Source: an uncultured Pelagibacteraceae bacterium (lineage in GTDB: Bacteria; Pseudomonadota; Alphaproteobacteria; Pelagibacterales; Pelagibacteraceae). Taken from it: DNA of 64,000 bases. The notes under the pieces are model-generated. The model was not told the origin of the DNA. It did not search any database and saw nothing but the letters and a program-made list of their open reading frames with translations. Of the stretch, positions 26,639 through 35,726 are shown piece by piece; within the stretch, counting starts at the first letter, position 1, and every line of letters starts with the position of its first letter. Both the position numbers and the translations under genes were made by a program. The stretch is taken from contig CACHRP010000003.1 of assembly GCA_902582315.1 (NCBI GenBank), forward strand, positions 62,001-126,000, written 5' to 3'.

Positions 26639-26954
26639 AGAAACAATAAGTAACGAGATTAAAGGCAATGACGTATGCCTCTTCATGAAAGGTTCGCCTG
26701 ACGCGCCTCAGTGTGGTTTTTCTTTAGCAGTAGCTAATATATTAAAAGTTTTAGAAGTAAATTTTAAAAGTGTAGATGTTTTGCAAAACCAAGATATACG
26801 ACAAGGCATAAAAGATTATAGTGATTGGCCAACCATACCTCAACTATATATCAAAAATGAATTTATTGGTGGGTGTGATATCATCAAAGAAATGTTCGAA
26901 AATGGCGAACTGAAAAAAGTTTTGAAGGATAAAAATATACCTCATAAATCATGA
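26622..26954 (+). CDS. grxD: Monothiol glutaredoxin (Grx4 type)
   Basis: This 110-residue glutaredoxin has the CGFS active site at residues 31-34, preceded by LFMKGSPDAPQ, plus the WPTIPQLYIKNEFIGGCDI glutathione- and cluster-binding region. Such proteins carry [2Fe-2S] clusters as homodimers or as heterodimers with BolA. It lies directly after bolA with overlapping reading frames and overlaps the next small gene by 4 bp. Confidence 0.95.
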   Translation: MDQQIKETISNEIKGNDVCLFMKGSPDAPQCGFSLAVANILKVLEVNFKSVDVLQNQDIRQGIKDYSDWPTIPQLYIKNEFIGGCDIIKEMFENGELKKVLKDKNIPHKS

Positions 26955-27217
26955 AGCAATTCATTTATAAAACTTTAATAGCAGTTGTTGCTATAGTTTT
27001 AGTTTATGAATTAACGATTGCAAAACAGATTAAAGAATTTACATCTCAAAGTGAGGTTCTTATGACAAAAGAAGGTCGTAAGGATGGAGTAAACAAAATC
27101 AGAGAAGAATTAAAAAAAGCTGTAAAAAAAGAGCGTTATTTATCTAAAGAAGATGCCAAATTAATAAATCAATTTATTCAAAAAATAAAAAAAGAAATTA
27201 GAGAAAGCTCAGATTAA
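26951..27217 (+). CDS. Small membrane-anchored protein of unknown function
   Basis: This 88-residue protein has one N-terminal hydrophobic helix (YKTLIAVVAIVLVYELTI, residues about 6-23) and then a highly charged, Lys/Glu-rich tail likely to be helical. I do not recognise the family. It is coupled to grxD by a 4-bp overlap, so it should be expressed with the cluster carriers. Its TAA stop shares the palindrome TTAA with the convergent gene. Confidence 0.7.
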   Translation: MKQFIYKTLIAVVAIVLVYELTIAKQIKEFTSQSEVLMTKEGRKDGVNKIREELKKAVKKERYLSKEDAKLINQFIQKIKKEIRESSD

Positions 27218-28794
27218 TTACAGTACCATAAACTACCAGCACTTATAGATCTTAAATCAAATAAATAATTAAACGTTTCATTTTTAACCAGTTCACAGTC
27301 TTTAGGATTTGAACGTTTTATATTTCTAACATTTTTTATTACATAATATGGTCTATCTTTGGCAGAGTCTAACTCACTATATGATTTAAAGCACTTGAAA
27401 TCATAATTTTGTAAAAAAACATCTGAATATTGGCCTCCGTAAATACAATTACTTTTTTTAAATTCTTTGGTTTTATAATCTTTTATAATCTGATTGCTTA
27501 ATGATTTATTACTTATACCCCAATAATCTACTTCAAAGTTTTTATTTATATTATAAAATTTTGCAAAAGAATTCATCCATGTGTACTGATAAGGGTTTAT
27601 AGAAACATTTTCAGCTACAAAAAATATTGAAGTTATAATCCCAAATATTAAAAATATTTTTTTATTATATAAATAAATACAGCTTAAACTTATTATAAAT
27701 ATTAGAGGTATTAAGAACATAATATGTCTAAGTTCATCATAAATAGCGACCTTGAAAATAATAAATATAGCTAAAACAGAAATTGATGTTATCAAAAGAG
27801 ATATTATAATAAAGTTTGCAAATTTATTTTTGGATAGTTTACTTTCACAAAAAGGATATAAAGTTAAGCCAAATAATACAATAATTGGTAATTTAAAAAA
27901 TAACCATATAAAATAATAGCTCGCAGGAAGATCCAATGCTTTCATACATTTTCCTAAAGTTGTTGTACAAACATCTTGTTGATACTTTCCCATCCACGCA
28001 ATCGAATTAATTATTTCAAGAGGATTATTCCAGAAAATTGGGTTCATGATATAAATCAGAAATAATGTAGAAGTGGTGAATATGAATAAATTTTTTCTTT
28101 GTTTTTGGATTAATGTTAAAAGATCTTTTTTATATGTTTCAGAAAATACAATTAAAAATATTAAGTATTGTAAAAAAATAAGTAACCCAAGAGTCCTTAT
28201 AGAAATTAAAAATGCAGTTAAAGACGATAAAATTAGAAGCAATTTTAAAGATAAATAATCATTAGTTTTAAAATTTTGAATTAATATAATTATATAATAA
28301 GTGCAAATTACCCAAACTGACAAAAATGGTATGTCTTTAGGGTTAAATAAAGAATGACCGAATAGATAAGGAAATAGAAAATAAATTCCAGTAGAAATGA
28401 TAGCAAAGTTATCATCATCATTAACAATTTTAAAGATTTTAAAGAGAAAAATTCCTGAGGTAAAAAAGATTAAAAAAACAGCGATATGCTTTGAGATTAA
28501 TAATCCTCCATATTCACTTAATTGATAAGTTTTTCCTACAAAATCAGAAAATAAAAATTGCACTGGTTGACTAATATAATGGAAGCCTATGCCGTGATAT
28601 CTGTCCTTGAAACTTAAAAAACTATCATATTGACCTGTACTTAAAAAATCTTTAACTGCTTGAACATTGTAAGTCCAATTTTGTTGTTCATGAAATTCAT
28701 CATGAGATATTCCTGTATTTATGGAAAGATAAATGCCTAAAATTAAATAAGCAAAAGCTAGAAAAACTGAAATTTTTTTAAAAGATAAATTCAA
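27214..28794 (-). CDS. GT-C glycosyltransferase, GT39/ArnT-like membrane protein
   Basis: This 526-residue integral membrane protein has about ten hydrophobic helices and the GT-C hallmark acidic residues in the first periplasmic loop (NTGISHDEFHEQQNWTY, residues about 27-43). A second conserved acidic loop region FNPKDIPFLSV follows near residue 150. Such enzymes move a sugar from a polyprenyl-phosphate to lipid, protein or glycan on the outer face of the inner membrane. The C-terminal 130 or so residues are periplasmic and hydrophilic. Donor and acceptor are unknown. It lies directly after rpsD. Confidence 0.8.
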   Translation of the reverse strand: MNLSFKKISVFLAFAYLILGIYLSINTGISHDEFHEQQNWTYNVQAVKDFLSTGQYDSFLSFKDRYHGIGFHYISQPVQFLFSDFVGKTYQLSEYGGLLISKHIAVFLIFFTSGIFLFKIFKIVNDDDNFAIISTGIYFLFPYLFGHSLFNPKDIPFLSVWVICTYYIIILIQNFKTNDYLSLKLLLILSSLTAFLISIRTLGLLIFLQYLIFLIVFSETYKKDLLTLIQKQRKNLFIFTTSTLFLIYIMNPIFWNNPLEIINSIAWMGKYQQDVCTTTLGKCMKALDLPASYYFIWLFFKLPIIVLFGLTLYPFCESKLSKNKFANFIIISLLITSISVLAIFIIFKVAIYDELRHIMFLIPLIFIISLSCIYLYNKKIFLIFGIITSIFFVAENVSINPYQYTWMNSFAKFYNINKNFEVDYWGISNKSLSNQIIKDYKTKEFKKSNCIYGGQYSDVFLQNYDFKCFKSYSELDSAKDRPYYVIKNVRNIKRSNPKDCELVKNETFNYLFDLRSISAGSLWYCN

Positions 28795-29412
28795 CTACCT
28801 TGAATAATATTCTATTACTAGGTTTGGTTCCATAACTACCGGATAAGGAACTTCTTCAAATTTTGGAACTCTGACAAATTTTATTTTTTTATTTTTCTCA
28901 TCAACTTGTAAATATTCAGGTACTTCCCTCTCTTTATTTGCAAGAGCTACATCTATTAAAGCTAATTGTTTTGATTTATCTCTAACTTCTATAGTGTCTT
29001 CCTCTCTAACTTGATAGCTTGAAATATTAACTTTTTTTCCATTCACTTTAAGATGCCCGTGGTTAATAAGTTGTCTTGCTGAGAATATTGTAGTAGCTAA
29101 TTTTGCTCTATAAACAATTGCATCCAATCTTCTCTCAAGTAAACCAATTAAATTTTCTGCACTATCACCTTTTTTCATAATTGCTTTTTTATAAACATTT
29201 CTGAACTGTCTTTCGTTCATATTTCCATAATAACATTTAAGTTTTTGTTTAGCTTGCAATTGAACACCAAAGTCAGATGGTTTAGCAGATTTACTTTGTC
29301 CATGCTGTCCTGGTGGATAACCTCTAGTATTGAAAGGACTCTTGGGCCTTCCCCAAAGATTTACTTTTAATCTTCTATCAACTTTGTGTTTTGAGTTTAA
29401 TCTTTTTGTCAT
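28795..29412 (-). CDS. rpsD: 30S ribosomal protein S4
   Basis: This 205-residue protein binds 16S rRNA early in small-subunit assembly. It has the typical N-terminal [15 protein letters not shown], the [10 protein letters not shown] segment, the S4 RNA-binding domain around residues 93-155 ([34 protein letters not shown]) and the ending [11 protein letters not shown]. The N-terminus lacks the zinc-binding cysteines found in some S4 proteins. It stands apart from the other ribosomal-protein genes. Confidence 0.97.
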   Translation of the reverse strand: MTKRLNSKHKVDRRLKVNLWGRPKSPFNTRGYPPGQHGQSKSAKPSDFGVQLQAKQKLKCYYGNMNERQFRNVYKKAIMKKGDSAENLIGLLERRLDAIVYRAKLATTIFSARQLINHGHLKVNGKKVNISSYQVREEDTIEVRDKSKQLALIDVALANKEREVPEYLQVDEKNKKIKFVRVPKFEEVPYPVVMEPNLVIEYYSR

Positions 29413-29440
29413 TTAATAAAGGGGTTTATAAACTTACTCT

Positions 29441-30166
29441 TCATTTTGTCAATCGACCTTTTTTAGCTAAACTTGCAAATACACTAGATAAAATACGTGT
29501 TTCTTTATCTGAAAGTTCCATTCTATAAAAAATGTTTCTTAAATTTTCAAGCATTATAGGTTTTTTTTCTTTATGCTTAAAAAAATTAATTTCGTGCAGA
29601 TTACTTATACATAAATTAATCATTGATTGAATTTCTTTTTTAGAAGCTTTCTTTACCTTTTTTGACTTTTTAAAATTATTTGATTTAGAGTTTAAAAAAC
29701 TTGATATGAATTGTGCAATTATTATTACACTATGTGATAAATTTAGAGATTTAAAATTAATATTCGTTGGAATTTGTAAAGTATAATTTGCATAACTAAT
29801 CTCTTTATTTGATAGCCCTGATGCTTCAGAACCAAATAAAAATCCAATTTTTTTTCTAAAATCTATTTTCTTTAAATTCTCAAGATTAATATGTTTTATA
29901 TTTTTGTTTCTAAATCTTGCAGATGTTGCAATTAATATATCAATATCACCAAGAGAACTTTCTAAATTAGTGAATACTTTACTTTTCTTTATAATGTCTT
30001 TTGCTCCTACCGATGTTGCTAATATTTTATCATTAGGAAAGATTGGTTTTGGTTCGATCAGATACAATTTTTGAAAATTAAAATTCTTTATTGCTCTTGC
30101 ACATGCACCAATATTTTCTGAAAGCTGAGGTTTGTGTAAAATAAATGTAACTTTATTACTTTTCAT
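29441..30166 (-). CDS. trmJ: TrmJ-type tRNA 2'-O-methyltransferase (SpoU family)
   Basis: This 241-residue SPOUT enzyme likely methylates the ribose at position 32 of tRNA. Motif 1 is the N-terminal LHKPQLSENIGACARAIKNF, motif 2 is FLFGSEASGLSNKEI near residue 125, and motif 3 is the knot IPTNINFKSLNLSHSVIIIAQF. A C-terminal charged extension resembles that of TrmJ. Its end overlaps no neighbour; DUF1989 ends one base before its ATG on the same strand. Confidence 0.88.
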   Translation of the reverse strand: MKSNKVTFILHKPQLSENIGACARAIKNFNFQKLYLIEPKPIFPNDKILATSVGAKDIIKKSKVFTNLESSLGDIDILIATSARFRNKNIKHINLENLKKIDFRKKIGFLFGSEASGLSNKEISYANYTLQIPTNINFKSLNLSHSVIIIAQFISSFLNSKSNNFKKSKKVKKASKKEIQSMINLCISNLHEINFFKHKEKKPIMLENLRNIFYRMELSDKETRILSSVFASLAKKGRLTK

Positions 30167-31027
30167 TTATTTGATGCCATGATTTCTATTATAATTTGAC
30201 GTAGTCGAAGGATTAATTCCTTTTAAGAATTTTTTATCAACATCCCAAATTGAAACCTTTAATGGATAACATTTTGCAACATCAGATGAATGTTCTGATC
30301 CACAGTCTCCTCCTGGACAAGCAGATAAAACACCTAACAAATCTGTTTCTGCAAAAAATTCTAAAAAATCGCCAGGTCTTACTGGACTGGACTTCATAAA
30401 ATATTGTTTGGTTTCGTTGGTAAAACCAGTGAGCATAAATACATTTAAAACATCATGAACAATTTTTTCTGCATCATCTAGTTTGATTTTTTTTTCTGAT
30501 ACTAAAGCTCTAGTTAAATTTGAATGACAACAGTAATGATAATCATTTTGCGAAGTTAGCTTATATGTGTAAGGATCACATCTTGTACCTATGACGTCAT
30601 GAACAGAACCTCCATCCTTATCATAGCCATACCAGTCTAATGTATCCCAAGTAATTGTAGCTAATGATCTTAGATATGGAAAGCTACTAAGCATTTTATC
30701 TCCAACTGAAACATGTGTTCCGTAAAGAGCTCTAGTTTTCCCGGAATAAAACTTTTCTTCCAAATTATCAGCTTGAAATAGATTTAAGTCTCCAACTTGT
30801 GGTCCTTCAATACTTTCTATTCTAAAAAAATTACCTGATTTAACTTTAAAAGTTTTTGCATCTCTTGGTGGGACTATAATCTCATCAATTTGTTTAATAT
30901 GTTTTCTTGCTTCATGTAAAATTTGAAGATTGTCATTTATATCATCATTTGAGTAGCAAATAACAGGTTGAGCTCCTACCCTGCTTTTAATATCAGTAGG
31001 TTTCTTTGAAAACTTCTTAATTTTCAT
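30167..31027 (-). CDS. DUF1989 (urea carboxylase-associated) family protein
   Basis: This 286-residue protein belongs to the DUF1989 family. Seen landmarks are the RIESIEGPQVGDLNLF strand region, the GTRCDPYTYK and YHYCCHSNL metal-ligand-like segments, and the C-terminal RPGDFLEFFAETDLLGVLSACPGGDCG. Members include proteins next to urea carboxylases, and the CgdAB carboxyguanidine deiminase is built from two such subunits. Here it stands alone between trmJ and cimA without a biotin carboxylase or transporter, so the substrate is open. Start overlaps the cimA end by none; they abut. Confidence 0.8.
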   Translation of the reverse strand: MKIKKFSKKPTDIKSRVGAQPVICYSNDDINDNLQILHEARKHIKQIDEIIVPPRDAKTFKVKSGNFFRIESIEGPQVGDLNLFQADNLEEKFYSGKTRALYGTHVSVGDKMLSSFPYLRSLATITWDTLDWYGYDKDGGSVHDVIGTRCDPYTYKLTSQNDYHYCCHSNLTRALVSEKKIKLDDAEKIVHDVLNVFMLTGFTNETKQYFMKSSPVRPGDFLEFFAETDLLGVLSACPGGDCGSEHSSDVAKCYPLKVSIWDVDKKFLKGINPSTTSNYNRNHGIK

Positions 31028-32629
31028 TTATTTACTTGCGGGAGCTTTATCCTTAAATAATTTGAAATCTAAACTATCAATAAGAGCCTTAAATGATGCA
31101 TCTATTATGTTTGGCGAAACTCCAATGGTAAACCAATTCTTCCCTTTCGAGTCTGTGCTTTCAATAGAAACCCTAGTAGTGGCCTCAGTTCCTGTATTTA
31201 AAATTCTTACCTTGTAATCAACTAATTTTAGATCTTTCAAATATTCTGAATATTTTTCTAATCTGGTAACATTTTTTCTTATAGCGTTATCTAGAGCATG
31301 AACAGGTCCATTACCTTCACCTTCACAGACAATCTGTTCTCCATCCACCTCTAATTTTGCTTTTGCTCTAGAAATAATTTTATCTTGATCATTTTTTGAA
31401 ACTGAAACGTCATATTCTTTTATTGATATATACCTTGGAATTTCTCCTATTACTCTTCTAGCTAATAGTTCGAATGAAGCATCAGCACCATCATAACTAT
31501 AACCAATAAACTCTCTATCTTTTACTTCTTCTAATAGTTTTTTGACTTTCGGATCATTTTCCTCAATTTCTATTCCAATTGTTTTCAGTCTAGATAAAAT
31601 ATTTGATTTACCTGACTGATCTGAAACAACTATGTTTCTTGCATTACCAACATCTGAGGGATCAATGTGTTCATATGTTTTTGGGTCTTTTTGTACTGCT
31701 GAAACATGCAATCCGCCTTTATGCGAAAAGGCTGCAGCTCCAACATATGGTAAATGTTTATTTGGCTTTCTATTTAAAATTTCATCAAGTAATCTTGAAC
31801 ATTGAGTAATGTGCTTTATATTTTTTTCTTTAATATTTATTTCAAACTTATCTGATAATTCTTTTTTAAGATGAAACGTTGGAATAATTGACATTAAATT
31901 AGCATTACCGCATCTTTCACCTAAACCATTAATAGTACCTTGTATTTGACGAGCACCAGATAAAACTGCAGCAATTGAATTTGCAACAGCATTGCCAGTG
32001 TCATTATGTGCGTGAATACCCAAATTTTTTCCTGGTACATTTTTAGATACTTCTTTTACTATTTCAGTTACTTCATGAGGTAAAGTCCCACCATTAGTAT
32101 CACATAAAACTATCCATTTAGCTCCATTATCATAAGCTGCTTTAATGCATTCTAAGGCATATTTGGGATTTGATTTATAACCGTCAAAAAAATGTTCTGC
32201 ATCAAACATGAATTCTTTATTATTTTTAACAAAGTGTTTAGTGGTTTCACTTATGTTTTCTAAATTTTCTTCTTTTGAAATACCTAGAGCTACATCAACA
32301 TGAAAATCCCATGCTTTTCCGACAAGACAAACTGATGTTGTGTTTGAATTTAAAATTGACGATAAACCAGGATCATTTTCAGCACTACGTCCTGCTTTTT
32401 TAGTCATTCCAAAAGCAGTAAAGGTTGAATTTTTTAAATTTAAACCTTTTTGAAAAAATTCCGTATCAGAAGGATTAGCACCTGGCCAACCTCCTTCTAT
32501 ATAATCTACACCTAAAGCATCTAATGCATGAGCAATTTTGGTTTTTTCATCAAGAGAAAAATGTACACCTTGGGTTTGAGCCCCATCTCTCAACGTTGTA
32601 TCAAATATATATAGTCTTTCTTTACTCAT
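31028..32629 (-). CDS. cimA: (R)-citramalate synthase
   Basis: This 533-residue enzyme condenses pyruvate and acetyl-CoA to citramalate, opening a threonine-independent route to isoleucine. The N-terminal DRE-TIM barrel has FDTTLRDGAQTQGVHFS, the HAHNDTGNAVANS metal site and NGLGERCGNANL. The C-terminal 150 residues form a LeuA-type allosteric domain (FKALIDSLDFKL at the end). It belongs to the CimA rather than the LeuA branch by the GAQTQGV motif and length. It overlaps cysS by 4 bp. Confidence 0.9.
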   Translation of the reverse strand: MSKERLYIFDTTLRDGAQTQGVHFSLDEKTKIAHALDALGVDYIEGGWPGANPSDTEFFQKGLNLKNSTFTAFGMTKKAGRSAENDPGLSSILNSNTTSVCLVGKAWDFHVDVALGISKEENLENISETTKHFVKNNKEFMFDAEHFFDGYKSNPKYALECIKAAYDNGAKWIVLCDTNGGTLPHEVTEIVKEVSKNVPGKNLGIHAHNDTGNAVANSIAAVLSGARQIQGTINGLGERCGNANLMSIIPTFHLKKELSDKFEINIKEKNIKHITQCSRLLDEILNRKPNKHLPYVGAAAFSHKGGLHVSAVQKDPKTYEHIDPSDVGNARNIVVSDQSGKSNILSRLKTIGIEIEENDPKVKKLLEEVKDREFIGYSYDGADASFELLARRVIGEIPRYISIKEYDVSVSKNDQDKIISRAKAKLEVDGEQIVCEGEGNGPVHALDNAIRKNVTRLEKYSEYLKDLKLVDYKVRILNTGTEATTRVSIESTDSKGKNWFTIGVSPNIIDASFKALIDSLDFKLFKDKAPASK

Positions 32630-33987
32630 TTAATTTTCCAGGTTGTTTTACCATCTTTATCTTCAATTAAAATACCTTTGTCTAATAACTCATTTCTAAT
32701 TTTATCAGCTAATTCGTAATCTTTTTTATCTCTTGCTTTATTTCTATCTTCAATTTTCTTCAAAATATCATTTTCGGAAAGTTTCAAATTTTGTTTTTTA
32801 AAACTATCCCACTCTTCTTTTGACTGATCTAAAAGGCCAATAAATTTACATGCAGTTGTAAATATTTCTTTCTCTTCTTGCTTACCTTCTTTAGCTTTAT
32901 CATAAAGTTTATGAAGAACAGCAATAAAGCCTGGAGTATTTAGGTCATCATATAAAGGATTTAAATCATCATCTTGAATTAATATTTTTTTATTTACTGG
33001 CACATAGCAATTGTACCATTTGTCTAAAGTTTTCTGGCATTCATCCATTAGTTTTTCATTCCAGTCTAATGGTTGGCTATAATGAGTACTTATTAAAGCT
33101 AATCTTAAAACCTGACCATTATATTTTTTTTTAAAATCGCTTATTTTCAAAATATTTCCCTGTGACTTTGCCATTTTCTCTTTTGACATTGTGATAAAAT
33201 TGTTATGAACCCAATAATTTGCAAATTTTTCAGTTTTATTTGCACACACTGATTGAGCAATTTCATTTTCATGATGAGGAAATATTAGGTCTCTTCCACC
33301 TCCATGAATATCAAAAGTATTACCTAGATATTTTTTAGACATAACAGAACATTCTAAATGCCAACCCGGTCTACCCTTCCCCCAAGGAGATTCCCATGAT
33401 GGTTCATTATCATTTGAGGGTTTCCATAAAACAAAATCTTCGGGATTTTCTTTTTTATCAGATAATTCTACTCTTGATCCTGCAATTAAATCATCAAGAT
33501 TTTTATTTGAAAGTTTTCCATAATCTCTAAAATTTTTAACTTTAAAATAAACGTGTTTTTTATTTTCATATGCAAATTTATTTTTCAATAATTCCTGTAT
33601 CATGTTAACCATTAACTCAATATTTTCTGTTGCTTTAGGTTCATGAGTAGGAATTTCACAATTTAAATACTTACAATCATCATGGAATTTTTCAGTAATA
33701 TTTGATGTTAACTCAGATATTGAAATATTTTTTTCTTTTGATGATTGAATAATTTTGTCGTCAATATCTGTAATATTTCTTACATATATTACAGATTTAT
33801 TTCCATATTTGCATTTTAGAACTTTAAATAGTAAATCAAAGACGACTAAAGGTCTGGCATTTCCAATGTGTGGATCATCATAAACAGTTGGCCCACAAAC
33901 ATACATACCAACTTTTTTTGGATCCATTGGGATAAATTTTTCTTTTTTATTTCCTAAACTATTAGATAAAATAATATCCTTATTCAT
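32626..33987 (-). CDS. cysS: Cysteinyl-tRNA synthetase
   Basis: This 453-residue class I synthetase charges tRNA-Cys. It has the MYVCGPTVYDDPHIGNARP HIGH-type motif, the KMAKSQGN variant of KMSKS near residue 270, and zinc ligands in the CGPTVYD, HLECSVMS and HHENEIAQS segments. The C-terminal helical domain ends in the AAAG-like DYELADKIRNELLDKGI. It abuts nadE. Confidence 0.96.
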   Translation of the reverse strand: MNKDIILSNSLGNKKEKFIPMDPKKVGMYVCGPTVYDDPHIGNARPLVVFDLLFKVLKCKYGNKSVIYVRNITDIDDKIIQSSKEKNISISELTSNITEKFHDDCKYLNCEIPTHEPKATENIELMVNMIQELLKNKFAYENKKHVYFKVKNFRDYGKLSNKNLDDLIAGSRVELSDKKENPEDFVLWKPSNDNEPSWESPWGKGRPGWHLECSVMSKKYLGNTFDIHGGGRDLIFPHHENEIAQSVCANKTEKFANYWVHNNFITMSKEKMAKSQGNILKISDFKKKYNGQVLRLALISTHYSQPLDWNEKLMDECQKTLDKWYNCYVPVNKKILIQDDDLNPLYDDLNTPGFIAVLHKLYDKAKEGKQEEKEIFTTACKFIGLLDQSKEEWDSFKKQNLKLSENDILKKIEDRNKARDKKDYELADKIRNELLDKGILIEDKDGKTTWKIK

Positions 33988-35646
33988 TTAGTTCCAATTT
34001 CTAAATCCACTTGTAAGTGGAAATCTTCTGTCTCTACCAAAAGCTTTTGATGTTACTTTTGGCCCAGGTGCAGATTGAAATCTTTTATATTCGGATCTAG
34101 CTAGTAAGTGTGCTGTCTTCTCTACAATTTCTCTTTCAAAACCTTTTGAAATAATCTTTTCAACTGAAATCTCTTTTTCCACGAGGCCTTTTAAAATTTC
34201 ATCCAAAATTTCATATTCTGGTAAACTATCTGTATCTTTTTGGTTTTCTCTTAGTTCAGCAGTTGGTGCTTTGGTAATAATATTTTCTGGAATAACTCTT
34301 CCTTTGGGTCCTTTAAATAATTCAGAAAAATTTTCATTTCTCCACCTGCATAATTTAAAAACATCTGTTTTCCAAACATCTTTAATTGGTGCAAAACCAC
34401 CACACATATCACCATATAAAGTTGAATATCCAACGGCATACTCTGATTTATTACCAGTTGCTAATACCATATAACCATAACGGTTTGATAATGCCATAAG
34501 TAACAAACCTCTTAGTCTTGACTGAATATTTTCCTCTGTAATGCCTGGTGAAAAACTTTTTCCATTAAATTTCCCTAGTGTTTTATCAACTATTTTCATA
34601 GCTTCGTTAATTTCTAAATTTGAAAAATTAATTTTTAAAAGATTTGCGGTATCTTTAGCGTCATTTAAACTATCTTGCCCTGTAAAGTTACTAGGAAGCA
34701 TAATTGATTGAACCATGCTTGGTCCAAATGCATCTGTTGCAATTGCTGCAACAAGAGCGGAGTCAATTCCACCTGATAAACCTAGGACAACTCCAGGAAA
34801 TTTATTATTATTGACATAATCCCTAAGTCCAAGAACCAATGCTTTATATAGTCTCTCAATTTCTGATGAACTTTTAGTTATATTTCCATTTCCTATCCAT
34901 TTCCCATTTTTTCTCTCAAAATCTAAAATTGAAATCTCCTCTTTAAATTCTGCGGAACAAAAAAATTTATTTCCATCGTTATTCAAGGCAAAAGATGTGC
35001 CGTCAAATATCAGTTCGTCTTGCCCCCCTGTCCTGTTTAAATATATGAGTGGAAGCTTGGTCTCTTTTACTCTTGATAAAGCTATGTGATTTCTTTCAGA
35101 ACTTTTTGAAATCGTAAAAGGTGATGCATTTATTGCAATAATTATCTCTGCTCCAGATTTAGATAAATTATCTAAAACTGTTTTTTCCCAAATATCTTCG
35201 CAAATAGGCAATCCAAAATTAATATCTTTTATTTTTACGCAATCTTCTAATTCACCCTCGGAAAATATTCTTTGTTCATCAAAAACTCCAGTATTAGGAA
35301 GCTCATATTTATCTTTAATGGCCCCTATTTTACCATTTTCGACTACATATACTGAATTTTTAATTAATGTATTATCTCTTCTAGGTGCGCCAAATATTAT
35401 TGCTGATTTTCCATCATTTGTATTTTCGACAAGTCTTTTTATCTCAACTTCTACTAAATTTAAAAAATCCTCTCTCAAAACTAAATCATCTATTGGATAT
35501 CCAGAAATATAAAGCTCTGGAGCTACCAATAAATCAACATCATTCTTTAATTCAGATCTGATTTTTAATAATTTATCAACATTTCCCGAAACATCTCCAA
35601 CCAATGGATTTAATTGAGCCAGTGCAATTTTAATTTTTTTATTCAT
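33988..35646 (-). CDS. nadE: Glutamine-dependent NAD+ synthetase
   Basis: This 552-residue two-domain enzyme makes NAD+ from deamido-NAD+. Residues about 1-250 are a nitrilase-type glutaminase with the Glu (APELYISGYP), Lys (KYELPN) and Cys (GLPICEDIWE) triad. Residues about 265-552 are the synthetase with the P-loop LGLSGGIDSALVA and the TGNKSEYAVGYSTLYGDMCGG motif. Neighbours are cysS downstream and aroG upstream across an 80-bp gap that holds only an imperfect hairpin. Confidence 0.96.
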   Translation of the reverse strand: MNKKIKIALAQLNPLVGDVSGNVDKLLKIRSELKNDVDLLVAPELYISGYPIDDLVLREDFLNLVEVEIKRLVENTNDGKSAIIFGAPRRDNTLIKNSVYVVENGKIGAIKDKYELPNTGVFDEQRIFSEGELEDCVKIKDINFGLPICEDIWEKTVLDNLSKSGAEIIIAINASPFTISKSSERNHIALSRVKETKLPLIYLNRTGGQDELIFDGTSFALNNDGNKFFCSAEFKEEISILDFERKNGKWIGNGNITKSSSEIERLYKALVLGLRDYVNNNKFPGVVLGLSGGIDSALVAAIATDAFGPSMVQSIMLPSNFTGQDSLNDAKDTANLLKINFSNLEINEAMKIVDKTLGKFNGKSFSPGITEENIQSRLRGLLLMALSNRYGYMVLATGNKSEYAVGYSTLYGDMCGGFAPIKDVWKTDVFKLCRWRNENFSELFKGPKGRVIPENIITKAPTAELRENQKDTDSLPEYEILDEILKGLVEKEISVEKIISKGFEREIVEKTAHLLARSEYKRFQSAPGPKVTSKAFGRDRRFPLTSGFRNWN

Positions 35647-35726
35647 ATTTAAGATATAGTCACTTTAGTTTTATATTGTATAGATAAATAATTATACTTA
35701 ATAGGCTCATTTGTTTAAATAAGCTA

